A DNA stretch of 64,000 nucleotides from Curtobacterium sp. MCPF17_052 (GTDB lineage Bacteria; Actinomycetota; Actinomycetes; Actinomycetales; Microbacteriaceae), in contig NZ_QKSD01000002.1 in assembly GCF_003234085.1 (NCBI RefSeq), positions 186,001 through 250,000 of the forward strand, in the 5' to 3' direction. A program made the translations under genes and the position numbers. The notes under the pieces were generated by a model that did no database searches, had not been told where the DNA came from, and was given only the letters and a program-made list of their open reading frames with translations. Positions 6,820 through 14,436 of this stretch are shown here, in pieces (position 1 is the stretch's first letter; each line of letters starts with the position of its first letter).

Positions 6820-7260
6820 GTGATCAAGAACATCCAGGTAGAGTTGAACATCCATGGACAACGAGGCTCTTCGGTGCATGTGACACAACTCTTGGGCGTC
6901 GCACCAGACGAGCAGTACGAAATCGGCGACCTCAAGGGAGACGGTCCCCGCGTCTTCGACGTATCGATATGGAACCTATTCAGCAACCGTCACGTTGACG
7001 AGATCCGCACAGAGCACGGGCGAGACCCTTGGGGGCGTGTGCAGTGGATGCTGCCGGAAAACTCGGCGGAGCTATTCGCGGGTCTACGCGACGAGGGCTA
7101 CGGGGCCAACCTGTCTGTGTCCCTCATCACCGACCACAAGGAGAACACCTTCACGGTGCCGGCGGAGGTGTTGCGGCAGGTGGCAGCCGCTGGGCTCGAT
7201 CTCGAGCTGTCACCCGTATCGACCAAGCACATGGACATCTCGTACCGCGACTTCTGGTGA
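6820..7260 (+). CDS. DUF4279-like protein
   Basis: A 146-residue soluble protein from a GTG at 6820. The N-terminal HVTQLLGVAPDEQYEIGD followed by a strand with WNLFS, and the later AGLRDEGYGANLSVSLIT and VPAEVLRQVAAAGLDLEL segments, fit the DUF4279 pattern (a small alpha/beta fold often seen beside polymorphic-toxin immunity genes). No catalytic residues are apparent. An immunity role is a guess from the family's usual company; no toxin gene is adjacent. It shares a repeat-bounded unit with the membrane-protein gene at 7346, 85 bases downstream. Confidence 0.65.
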   Translation: MIKNIQVELNIHGQRGSSVHVTQLLGVAPDEQYEIGDLKGDGPRVFDVSIWNLFSNRHVDEIRTEHGRDPWGRVQWMLPENSAELFAGLRDEGYGANLSVSLITDHKENTFTVPAEVLRQVAAAGLDLELSPVSTKHMDISYRDFW

Positions 7261-7345
7261 TCCCGACGCCGTCAGCGGGACACGCTCAGAACCGTCCGAT
7301 GACGGGTCGGCTGTCGGACGCAGGCCCCGGTCTACGCTGGATGCT

Positions 7346-7591
7346 ATGACCAGGCCAGACCCAGGGAAGTCGGCGGATGAGATGAGTCGGTCAGGCTCAG
7401 TGGCGATGCTTGTGTTCGGAGTGATTTCGCTTGGAGTCGCTCTTCTGTTTGTGACTACCGCGAGCCCTTTTGAGCCGGCCGGCCGCAGCCAGCTTCCCGC
7501 AATTGTCCTCGCAGGCGTCGCTGCCTTGGCTGGGATTGGTTGCATCGTGCTCGGGGCCCGACAGCTCGTACGCCTCCGGAACACACGCTGA
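7346..7591 (+). CDS. Small two-TM membrane protein
   Basis: An 81-residue protein with a polar N-terminus (TRPDPGKSADEMSRSG), two hydrophobic helices (about 18-37 and 49-71) and the basic end RQLVRLRNTR. No family was recognised; it resembles the many short uncharacterised actinobacterial membrane proteins. It follows the DUF4279-like gene in the same direction and is closed by repeat copy 13. Confidence 0.55.
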   Translation: MTRPDPGKSADEMSRSGSVAMLVFGVISLGVALLFVTTASPFEPAGRSQLPAIVLAGVAALAGIGCIVLGARQLVRLRNTR

Positions 7592-7650
7592 AGGACAACG
7601 AGCCGCGCGACCAATAGTCGGCCCTACGCTCGATGTCACTTCCACGTATC

Positions 7651-7675
7651 GGATGACGATCGTTCACCGAGACGG
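7651..7675. repeat. Dispersed cassette repeat, copy 13
   Basis: GGATGACGATCGTTCACCGA then GACGG; 59 bases after the stop of the membrane-protein gene. Confidence 0.7.
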
Positions 7676-7756
7676 AAGCAATGCTCCGGTGAGCGGGCAG
7701 ACGGGCGTAGCGTCGAGGTCGCGAAGTAGCTTCGCACTGCCCACCGAAGGAGCCCC

Positions 7757-8074
7757 ATGCCACAGGTTGTCGTAGGCGTTCCGCTGGCGAAGGTGCCGGA
7801 GCTCTTCCGCCAGGCGGTTCACGCCGTGCAAGGTGCCACCCTCATCGAGGTCCTTGAAGACCGCGCTCTCGTCGGCCGCCGTACTACCTTCGCAGTACGA
7901 TCCGAGACGACCCGCTTCACGTTCCATGCCCGGTCGGAGTCGACATCTGAGATACGCGCCGAGTCCACCAACGGTGGAGTATTCGGCATCGCCACCTATC
8001 GCGGAGCGGTCCTCGAAATTGGTCGCGCTGTACTCAAGGAACTAGAACGCGCCTCTGCGCCGAACCAGGGCTGA
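7757..8074 (+). CDS. Hypothetical soluble protein (105 aa)
   Basis: A strong ribosome binding site (GAAGGAG) precedes the ATG at 7757. The 105-residue product has no membrane helix or signal peptide and is rich in alternating hydrophobic strands (TTFAVRSETTRFTFHARSES), ending in a helix (AVLEIGRAVLKELERAS). No family was recognised. Its stop is followed 10 bases later by the composite repeat at 8085, so it forms a clean single-gene unit between repeat copies. Confidence 0.6.
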   Translation: MPQVVVGVPLAKVPELFRQAVHAVQGATLIEVLEDRALVGRRTTFAVRSETTRFTFHARSESTSEIRAESTNGGVFGIATYRGAVLEIGRAVLKELERASAPNQG

Positions 8075-8084
8075 TCCTCCAACT

Positions 8085-8177
8085 GCCGATCGGCTACCCC
8101 TCCGATAGCCGGTGGGCTACCGAACACCGCCTCGGTCGCTCTTGGTTGTTCCAGAAGGGGATCGGCTGCCGGGCGGT
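8085..8177. repeat. Long composite cassette repeat
   Basis: Starts with GCCGATCGGCTACCCC, then CCGATAGCCGGTGGGCTACC, a centre with CTCGGTCGCTCTTGG, and GTTCCAGAAGGGGATCGGC, and ends in TGCCGGGCGG. It looks like a complete composite of short copies on both sides of the longer imperfect hairpin. Confidence 0.7.
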
Positions 8178-8536
8178 TCCGTGCGGATGCGTTCTCAATG
8201 ATCGAGCGTGGGCCACTCCTGCGATCGTAAGAAACGTGGACGCGGAGGATTGGCTCGTCATCATCCATGGAGCGGGGCTCGGTGATCACTGCGATCTGAC
8301 CCAGGTCGGTGTACGACGTTGCGGTGGCATCCCGGCCCGTGCTGCCCTCGGGCCAGCTGCCGGGGGCTGTGCTCAACTGGGTGGTCCTCGCTGTGGTGCT
8401 CGCGCTGACGTGGGTCCCGTCGCTGTGGGCCCGAAGCGCAGCATCGCGCCGACAGGGACAGCACGACCACAGCGCCAGCGATGGTGACGATCGCTGCGGC
8501 GGCGAGCACCCACCGGCCCACGTGCAGGAGCCGCAT
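8178..8536 (-). pseudogene. Frameshifted gene for an exported or membrane-anchored protein
   Basis: An ATG at 8536 overlaps the HxlR stop (TGATG) and begins RLLHVGRWVLAAAAIVTIAG, a good signal anchor. After about 31 residues the coding character moves to another frame, which reads DAALRAHSDGTHVSAST, then PGSWPEGSTGRDATATSYTD and ITEPRSMDDDEPILRVHVSY. The first frame instead turns into an Arg/His-rich shadow sequence. I therefore read one gene broken near 8440. The second frame stays open through the composite repeat, so the original stop cannot be placed; the end given is the repeat boundary. Family unknown. Confidence 0.4.
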
Positions 8537-8931
8537 CAGTGCGACTGCAGCCGATTGAGCGAGTCCACGTGCTCGACGTGCTCCTCTGCCCACTCCCGCA
8601 GTACCTCGAGCGGTCTGCTCAGGGACATCCCTAGCGGTGTGAGTTGGTAGTAGACGCGAGGGGGAACGGAGTCCTCAACACGGCGGTCCACGAGCCCGTC
8701 TCGGACAAGCCCCTGCAGTGTCACCGAGAGCATCTTGTGCGAGACCCCGGGCATGCCGCGGTTCAACTGCGCGAATCCCATCTCGGCGAAGTCGTTCTCC
8801 GCCAGAAGCGCGATGACCATCGACACCCACTTGCCACCGATCCGGTCAAGGAGAACCCGGGTCGGGCAGTCTTTTGAGAAGAGGTCTCCGCGCTGACTGC
8901 GCTGCCCAACGGTCGTTGACTCGGTTACCAC
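8536..8931 (-). CDS. HxlR-family transcriptional regulator (QorR-like)
   Basis: A 131-residue winged-helix protein of the HxlR group: the N-terminal DCPTRVLLDRIGGKWVSMVI matches the C(P)...L..iGgKW start of the family, with a Cys in the position used for redox or electrophile sensing, followed by the wHTH (ELNRGMPGVSHKMLSVTLQGL-type segment). The GTG at 8931 is chosen because GGAGG lies eight bases upstream; longer in-frame starts would cover the divergent promoter. It is divergent from a QorB-like quinone/NAD(P) oxidoreductase, the same arrangement as qorR/qorB, so it probably represses that gene and itself until quinones or electrophiles appear. Confidence 0.8.
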   Translation of the reverse strand: MVTESTTVGQRSQRGDLFSKDCPTRVLLDRIGGKWVSMVIALLAENDFAEMGFAQLNRGMPGVSHKMLSVTLQGLVRDGLVDRRVEDSVPPRVYYQLTPLGMSLSRPLEVLREWAEEHVEHVDSLNRLQSH

Positions 8932-8988
8932 GGGGTTACCTCCGATCGACGAAGTGCGTTCTTCCGCGCTCCTCCGGCTTGAGCATAC

Positions 8989-9003
8989 GGTGACCACGTC
9001 ACC
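8989..9003. promoter_or_regulatory. Candidate HxlR operator
   Basis: GGTGACCACGTCACC is a perfect inverted repeat (6-bp arms, 3-bp centre) in the middle of the divergent region between the HxlR regulator and the oxidoreductase gene. Its position suits autorepression and control of the partner; binding is inferred. Confidence 0.45.
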
Positions 9004-9029
9004 ATTCGTTACCTCGCGAAAGTACGGTT

Positions 9030-9884
9030 ATGACCCTCTCCCTTATTGGCGCCACTGGACAGCTCGGCGGCCACGCGATCGACGCCCTCCTGGGCCGCGG
9101 AACTGCCCCGCGGGACGTGCTCGCGCTCGGTCGGAACCGCCGCCGGCTCATCGAACTAGCCGAGCGCGGCTTGTCCGTCGCTGAACTCGACCTCGATGAC
9201 GAGGTTGCGACGGCCGCGTCGCTTGAGGGCAGCGACGTGCTCGTGCTCATTTCCGTCGGCGGGATGTCTGGTGGATTGGCGCCGCGGACCGCTGCCCTCC
9301 GCGCCGCAAAGGCCGCCGGTGTCGGGAGGGTGGTGTACACGTCGGTACTGCGGGCGTCGACGACTCGTCTCGAGATCGCTGCTGACCACAGGGCAACAGA
9401 GAAAGCGATCGAGGCTTCCGGGATCCCGTACACGATTTTGCGGAACGGCTGGTACACGGAGAACCAGCGTCCTGAGTTCGGTGCGGCGCGTAGTGGCGGC
9501 GCGATCGCGAACAGTATCGGCCAGGGCCGGATCGCTTCCGCGCCGCGACGCGAGTACGGAGAAGCCATCGCGGTCACCTCGACGACGGCCGGACACGAGG
9601 GGGTTGTGTACGAGCTCTCCGGTGACACGGCGTGGTCGTTCGCGGAGTTTGCGGCGGCGTCCGCTGAAGTGCTCGGCGCGTCCGTCCGCTACGAAACCCT
9701 GACGGCAGACCAACAACACGCGGCCCTGATCGCTACGGGTCTTGACGAGGATACTGCTTGGCTTTTCGGCCGCGCCTACGCCGACATGGCAGCCGGCGAG
9801 CTCGACGCCGTCTCAGGAGACCTGGCGCGCCTCATCGGTCACCCGACGGAACCGCTCCGCACCACGCTCCAGAGCTGGCTCTGA
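9030..9884 (+). CDS. NmrA/QorB-like NAD(P)-dependent oxidoreductase
   Basis: A 284-residue atypical short-chain dehydrogenase. The dinucleotide-binding loop GATGQLGG (residues about 7-14) opens the Rossmann fold, and GRNRRRLIEL (about 34-43) supplies the basic patch for NADP. The middle YTSVLRAS and RNGWYTEN segments are characteristic of NmrA-like quinone oxidoreductases such as YtfG/QorB, which reduce quinones with NADPH. The divergent HxlR regulator supports a redox-stress role. No array repeat separates it from its regulator, so the pair moved or evolved as a unit. Confidence 0.8.
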   Translation: MTLSLIGATGQLGGHAIDALLGRGTAPRDVLALGRNRRRLIELAERGLSVAELDLDDEVATAASLEGSDVLVLISVGGMSGGLAPRTAALRAAKAAGVGRVVYTSVLRASTTRLEIAADHRATEKAIEASGIPYTILRNGWYTENQRPEFGAARSGGAIANSIGQGRIASAPRREYGEAIAVTSTTAGHEGVVYELSGDTAWSFAEFAAASAEVLGASVRYETLTADQQHAALIATGLDEDTAWLFGRAYADMAAGELDAVSGDLARLIGHPTEPLRTTLQSWL

Positions 9885-9964
9885 CCACGCACCCGCATTG
9901 CAACAGAAAGCGCTCCTGGATACGGCCGGGAGCTGGGGCGCGCCGACTGCCTCGCAGTGCTCGG

Positions 9965-10309
9965 TCACGCGCTCGTGATCAGCGCATCCAGGAGGCCGGG
10001 GAATCGTTGCTCAAAGTCCCATCGGCGAAGTTGCACGCGGTGGGAGCGTCCCTCCGCGAACGTTCGTGTCAGACCGACTTCTCGGAGGATGCGGAAGTGG
10101 TGCGACATGGTCGCTCTCGACAGGTCGCATCCCCAGTCCGTCGTGCTCTTGTTCAGTGCCTCACCAGAAGCAAGGACCTTCACGATCTGCAACCGGACCG
10201 GGTCGACGAGGGCTTTGAGCACGTCGACCAGCTCGACACGAGCCAGATCCGCCACCGGGTACTCATCGGTATCGGGCGCAAGATCCGTGCGTAGGTCCGT
10301 CGCGTGCAT
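9965..10309 (-). CDS. ArsR-family winged-helix regulator
   Basis: A 114-residue ArsR/SmtB-type repressor. LVDVLKALVDPVRLQIVKVL (about 28-47) is the typical first helices, followed by the recognition region SRATMSHHFRILREVGL and a wing EGRSHRVQLR. The metal-binding ELCVC box of ArsR is absent, so the ligand is probably an organic compound exported by the divergent MFS pump. It is closely paralleled by a second ArsR/MFS pair at 14.4-16.0 kb. Confidence 0.8.
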   Translation of the reverse strand: MHATDLRTDLAPDTDEYPVADLARVELVDVLKALVDPVRLQIVKVLASGEALNKSTTDWGCDLSRATMSHHFRILREVGLTRTFAEGRSHRVQLRRWDFEQRFPGLLDALITSA

Positions 10310-10362
10310 GTGCTGATTGTACGACGATGACCGAACGAAACGTCGGCGCTTTGGTGGATTGG

Positions 10363-10391
10363 TTGACGGTCATCTAACAGTGCGGTAGCGT
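10363..10391 (+). promoter_or_regulatory. Promoter of MFS gene, leaderless
   Basis: TTGACG (10363-10368) and TAGCGT (10386-10391) are separated by exactly 17 bases. The ATG at 10399 follows seven bases after the -10 box and has no ribosome binding site, so the mRNA is probably leaderless. Confidence 0.6.
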
Positions 10392-10398
10392 CCACTGC

Positions 10399-11634
10399 AT
10401 GACGTCGATCGAACAATCAAGGTCCCCGCGCGGCCCGTACCTCCGCCTCGGAGTCCTGGCGGCGGCGCTCTTCGTCGTCGGCACGAACGCCTTCGTCGTC
10501 GCGGGTGTCCTCCCTCAGATCGCTGCAACTCTGCACGTCAACACGGCACAAGTCGGCTACACCATCACCGTGTACGGAATCGTCGTAGCGATCGTCTCCC
10601 CGGTAATCGCAACGATCTTCGCGAAGGTGCCACGCGCTGCACTGATGGCTGTGGGGCTCGCGGTGATCACGGTAGGTGTCGCCGTCACGGCCGCATCCAC
10701 CACCATCGGATCCTTCACGGTCGGACGCTTGGTGGCGGCTCTGGGGGGTGCCGCGCTCGTGCCCGCAGCGACCGCCGTGGCACCACGGCTCCTTCCGCCC
10801 GAGCGCCGCGGTCGAGCATTGACCGCGGTAGGCCTGGGCTTCACCCTGGCGACCGCGCTCGGGGCACCCGCCGGGACGGCGCTTGCTGCGGTGACGAGTT
10901 GGCGGGTGCCGTTGGTGGCCGTGACCATCGTGTCCGCCGTCCTGGCCGTTCTCGTCGCCGTCAGCCTGCGCCGCGCACCGACCGACGCGCCTCTCTCCGC
11001 CCGAGCTCGCCTCGGAGTGCTGAGGGAGCGCCGGGTCGCCGCTGCCTTGTTGACGACGGTGTTCCTCTGCTTGTCCTTCAACATCGTTTACTTCTTCAGC
11101 TCCGCCGTCTCGGCTCCTGTGACGCACGGGAACGGGTCACGCCTGGCTGTCCTGCTGCTCCTGTACGGCATCGGCGGGATCGTCGGCACGCTTCTTGCCG
11201 GCCCTATCACCGACAGGTTCGGCAGCGGGGCCATCTTCACCGCCGCGATTACCGTCGAGGTAGTCGTCTTCGTGCTGCTGACACTCGCCGGCAACTCATT
11301 CGCTGAGGCCGCTGTCCTGTTCGCCTTCTGGGGACTCGCGGGCTTCGGCGCAGGCATCCCCCTCCAGCACCGTCTGGTGAGCATCAACCCGGCCACCGCA
11401 GGAATCGCCCTGTCCTGGTACAACACGGCCCTCTACGTCGCCATCGCGCTGGCTCCGATCCTGGGCGGCCTCGTCGTGGACGCGCACGCTCAGGCTTTGC
11501 CGCTGATTGGCGACGGAGCGGCTGTGCTTGCGCTCGTGGTCTTCACCTTCACCCGAGACGGCCGGCCGAACACGCACACGGCCACCCTGAACCGGCCCGC
11601 AACCCAAACCACCCCTCCCGGAGGACAGAAATGA
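10399..11634 (+). CDS. MFS multidrug/arabinose-type efflux transporter
   Basis: A 411-residue major-facilitator protein with about 12 membrane helices. The first helix contains LFVVGTNAFVVAGVLPQIA, the signature of the DHA1 (AraJ/Cmx-like) exporters, and the loop after helix 2 has the RAALMAVGLA form of motif A. It is divergently transcribed from an ArsR regulator and overlaps the next gene by ATGA. The physiological role is probably export of a toxic organic compound sensed by the regulator. About half of the residues in helix 1 are the same in the second MFS protein at 14437-15636. Confidence 0.85.
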   Translation: MTSIEQSRSPRGPYLRLGVLAAALFVVGTNAFVVAGVLPQIAATLHVNTAQVGYTITVYGIVVAIVSPVIATIFAKVPRAALMAVGLAVITVGVAVTAASTTIGSFTVGRLVAALGGAALVPAATAVAPRLLPPERRGRALTAVGLGFTLATALGAPAGTALAAVTSWRVPLVAVTIVSAVLAVLVAVSLRRAPTDAPLSARARLGVLRERRVAAALLTTVFLCLSFNIVYFFSSAVSAPVTHGNGSRLAVLLLLYGIGGIVGTLLAGPITDRFGSGAIFTAAITVEVVVFVLLTLAGNSFAEAAVLFAFWGLAGFGAGIPLQHRLVSINPATAGIALSWYNTALYVAIALAPILGGLVVDAHAQALPLIGDGAAVLALVVFTFTRDGRPNTHTATLNRPATQTTPPGGQK

Positions 11635-12110
11635 CCAACTCAAACACCGAACCGTCCGACGTCCAACTGCTCCTCGACCAAACGGCGATAACACAGCTCG
11701 TCTACCGGATTGCCCGTGCGATGGACGCGCGGGACTGGGCGCTCCTCAGTGACTGCTTCACCCCGGACGCAGTCGGCGACTTCGCAAACGGCGACGCCGA
11801 TGGCTTGGACGCGATCCTGACGCAGTACCGGAACTTCCTCAACCCGCTCGAGGTCACACAACACCTCGTCAGCAACGTCGAACCTGCTGTCAGCGGCGAC
11901 ACCGCAACCGCCCACACGACGTTTCAGGCCCAGCACCTCCGCACGACCGACGGCACCGGCCAGTACCTCCTCGGCGGAAACTACGACGACGAGCTCATCA
12001 AGACCACGGCGGGCTGGAAGATCCAGAAGCGACGCGTTCGGGGCCTTTGGAGCGCTGGCGACGCCACCGTCTTCGCTCGACCTCTCACGCGTCCCAGCGC
12101 CTCGAACTGA
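11631..12110 (+). CDS. SnoaL-like/NTF2-fold protein
   Basis: A 159-residue protein of the nuclear-transport-factor-2 fold. The opening ITQLVYRIARAMDARDWALL followed by DCFTPDAVGDF is the classic start of SnoaL-like domains, and a QAQHLRTTDGTGQYLLGG strand pair lies in the second half. These domains bind or isomerise small hydrophobic molecules. The ATGA overlap with the MFS gene places it in the same transcript, so it may modify or sequester the exported compound; no catalytic residue assignment is possible. Confidence 0.75.
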   Translation: MTNSNTEPSDVQLLLDQTAITQLVYRIARAMDARDWALLSDCFTPDAVGDFANGDADGLDAILTQYRNFLNPLEVTQHLVSNVEPAVSGDTATAHTTFQAQHLRTTDGTGQYLLGGNYDDELIKTTAGWKIQKRRVRGLWSAGDATVFARPLTRPSASN

Positions 12111-12358
12111 CCGTCGGACCACCACCGCAAGCGGCCCTGGCGCGGTCGAACGAGAGCGGTCAGTTGTCCGCCTCGTCCGCCCGTGAGGGCGTGCGGACGA
12201 TGGCGACCTGCTGCTCAGCGTGCCCTTCGCAGGCCCATGATGTCTCGGAACCGGCGTGATCTCGACCGGCGACGTCTGACCACGAACAAACACCCGCAGA
12301 ATTCGCCGCCGTGCCATGGTTCGCTCGAGCGGCGGGGCCGTCTGTAGGGCGTCGTCTC

Positions 12359-13126
12359 TTACTCCTCGAAGTGCTCTCCGGTCCTACGCCGCCGGGCTGA
12401 AGCACCGCTCGTTGCCAAGTTGTCTACCCACTCGCGAAGGAGTGCGCTCGTCGCCCCAGGGCAATCTCGGTGAGGACTGTGCCCTGCCCCGGCCACCGTC
12501 TCGTACCGCACACGTGAGTTCGCGCCCAGCACCTCCCGCGCGATGGACGGGCCGAAGACCGTGAAGACCTTTGGATCGCCAGCGATGATGAGAGTCGGAG
12601 CACGCAAAGCCGCAACGTCGGCAAGCCGGTCCCAGGGATCGTTGTCGTCAAACGTTGCAGCGACGGCGGCTGGGTCGGCGGCCTGAAGGCCTACGAATCG
12701 CTCGGCATGGTCTCGAGCATCCCAATGAGGCTGCTCGGCCACGACCTGCTCAAGCGAGCTCTCAAGAGCGATGAGCTCTTGACGACGGGTATCGGCCCTG
12801 ACGCCCTCGTCGAGCCGGAGAACAGGATCGATCAGCACAAGCTGGCGCGCCCAACTGGTGTCTCTTGCCGCGGCACGGACAGCGATCGCGCCCCCAAGCG
12901 AGTGCCCGACGACGACATCCCAAGGACCGGAGGCCGGCCGCAGCGCAAGTACGTCGTCCGCGTAGTCATCATGGCGAGACGCACCACCACGCGTCCCCGC
13001 ACCGTGGCCCCGAAGATCAGGCGCGGCTACGGACCAGCCCATTGCCTGCAACTCTTCCTCGAAACGCCACCACGTGCCGGCCGCGCTGCCAAGACCGTGC
13101 ACGAGCAGCGCGCTGCGATTCGTCAT
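12359..13126 (-). CDS. Alpha/beta hydrolase
   Basis: A 255-residue alpha/beta hydrolase. The oxyanion strand ALLVHGLGSAAGTWW, a DLRGHGAG loop, the nucleophile elbow GHSLGG (Ser near 75) and a C-terminal AGAGHSPHRD (catalytic His) are all present; the probable acid lies in LIIAGDPKVF. The C-terminal 20 residues are unusually Arg/Ser rich. Substrate unknown. It is downstream of and antiparallel to the SnoaL-like gene, with a 248-base gap in which no convincing gene was seen on either strand. Confidence 0.8.
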   Translation of the reverse strand: MTNRSALLVHGLGSAAGTWWRFEEELQAMGWSVAAPDLRGHGAGTRGGASRHDDYADDVLALRPASGPWDVVVGHSLGGAIAVRAAARDTSWARQLVLIDPVLRLDEGVRADTRRQELIALESSLEQVVAEQPHWDARDHAERFVGLQAADPAAVAATFDDNDPWDRLADVAALRAPTLIIAGDPKVFTVFGPSIAREVLGANSRVRYETVAGAGHSPHRDCPGATSALLREWVDNLATSGASARRRRTGEHFEE

Positions 13127-13312
13127 GGCACCACGCTATCGGCCCCGACGGAGACTGAAGGTAACGACCGCCCCGCCATCCGTGCATTACGCGAGCCCTC
13201 CACCGGACCGTACGGGAAGGTCCGCAATTACTCATTCTGGACGCGGAGGACGCGCGACCGACGCGGAAGACCGCCGCAGAGCGCATCCAAGGAGAGCTCC
13301 TGCGGCCGTAGC

Positions 13313-13340
13313 GCCCGGTAGACGATCGGTCAGCGGACGA
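13313..13340. repeat. Dispersed cassette repeat, copy 15
   Basis: GCCCGGTAGACGATCGGTCA then GCGGACG; common orientation, upstream of the small membrane-protein gene. Confidence 0.65.
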
Positions 13341-13371
13341 AGCCATCGAGCGTTCATATAGCGTCATTCGC

Positions 13372-13623
13372 GTGACCGACATGCAGCAGCGCAGCCTCCT
13401 TGAACGACTTGTCGGGAAGCCAAGACCGTGGGTCGTCTGGGCATATGCCGGCCTTGCCGTTATCTGGGACCTCCTCGCCATCATCGATCCGTCCAGGCTT
13501 CACACCTTCATGGCAATCGCGTGGACGATCCTCGCCGGGCTCCAGATCGGCTCCGCCCGCTACGTCCGCCGGCAGGAGCGAAGCCGCGCTCACAACGCAG
13601 ACAGAGGTGACGTCGCCCACTGA
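13372..13623 (+). CDS. Small two-TM membrane protein
   Basis: An 83-residue protein with two helices (about 20-38 and 46-63) separated by the turn DPSRLHTF and a basic tail (RYVRRQERSR). No family was recognised beyond a general resemblance to short actinobacterial membrane proteins. It forms a minimal unit between repeats 15 and 16: 30 bases separate repeat 15 from the start and about 10 bases separate the stop from repeat 16. Confidence 0.6.
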   Translation: MTDMQQRSLLERLVGKPRPWVVWAYAGLAVIWDLLAIIDPSRLHTFMAIAWTILAGLQIGSARYVRRQERSRAHNADRGDVAH

Positions 13624-13634
13624 CCTCAACGGCG

Positions 13635-13663
13635 CGTCCGGTAGCCGATCGGCTACCGGGACG
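13635..13663. repeat. Dispersed cassette repeat, copy 16 (best palindrome)
   Basis: CGGTAGCCGATCGGCTACCG, a perfect 20-bp palindrome, extended outward by CGTC and GGACG. This copy is the closest to the consensus. Confidence 0.85.
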
Positions 13664-13682
13664 ACAAAGGACGAACTCGCTA

Positions 13683-14035
13683 TCAGCCCGTCGTGTTGAC
13701 GGGTGCGGATGGTTCGTCGGGTTCGTCGGGTCCGTCGGCAACGAACTCCATCGTGATGAGGTCCAACAGGTCCCGTGACAGCACGGCGGTAACGATGCGT
13801 CCGTCGGGCAGCGGCGCACCGACCCCGACCACGAACGCATCCGTGTCGATCATCATCCCGCCATCAGCGACAGCCCCATCGACGATGACGTCCGCTGACT
13901 GCACCGCAGACTGCTGCACCAGGGGTGTCCACGGTTCTTCGGTCGGATCACCGAGCCCGTAGTCGCGACGAAACGAATTGTGAAGGACGTAGTCGACATG
14001 CTCGGTGAGCAACGTCGGCAGGTCTGCGGTCGTTG
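13683..14035 (-). pseudogene. 3' fragment of an unrecognised gene
   Basis: The minus strand encodes about 115 residues of good coding quality (TEHVDYVLHNSFRRDYGL, SADVIVDGAVADGGMMIDTD, LLDLITMEFVADGP) ending with a TGA at 13683. Upstream of about 14035 the same frame turns into sequence antisense to a hydrolase fragment, so the 5' part has been lost. No family was recognised for the remaining part. It lies just inside repeat copy 16. Confidence 0.45.
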
Positions 14036-14224
14036 CGTCGGGTGCTGACCAGCACCACGTTCTCCTACTCCGACGGTCTGGCCCTGTGGGAGAAGGCGCC
14101 CAACGCCAAGGACTTCGACGTCGTCGAGGGTGCTGGGCACTACGAGATGTACGACGAGGCGGAGTACGTCGACGAAGCAGTCGAGACCCTGCATGCCTTC
14201 TACCGGGAGCACCTCGCCGACTGA
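14036..14224 (+). pseudogene. C-terminal fragment of an alpha/beta hydrolase
   Basis: About 60 residues on the plus strand match the end of dienelactone-type hydrolases: SYSDGLALWEKAP followed by VEGAGHYEMYDEAEYVDEAV, with the catalytic His in GAGHYEMYD, and an end HAFYREHLAD. The nucleophile part is missing. Its left end abuts the fragment at 13683-14035, so the junction near 14035 is a recombination scar. Probably not functional. Confidence 0.6.
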
Positions 14225-14436
14225 ATCGCTCGACAGCATCTTCCGCGGATGACGAATGGGCACCGCCGCTTGTAGATCTCCAGGGCTTGGCAGCGGCCAC
14301 GGGACGATCGGCCGCTGAGACGAGACCACCCGAGCAGAGAGGGTGTCCATCGGCGCTCTGGTCCGCTGATCCACGTTGAGCGTTCTCGTAGATCGTTTCG
14401 ACGCTGATCCCAACCGAAACCTGATGCACGTGCGAC

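Noticed and set aside
12111..12358. Small minus-strand ORF ending near 12160 with a single Cys
   Set aside because: Poor coding character and no start signal; may be a gene remnant but cannot be supported.
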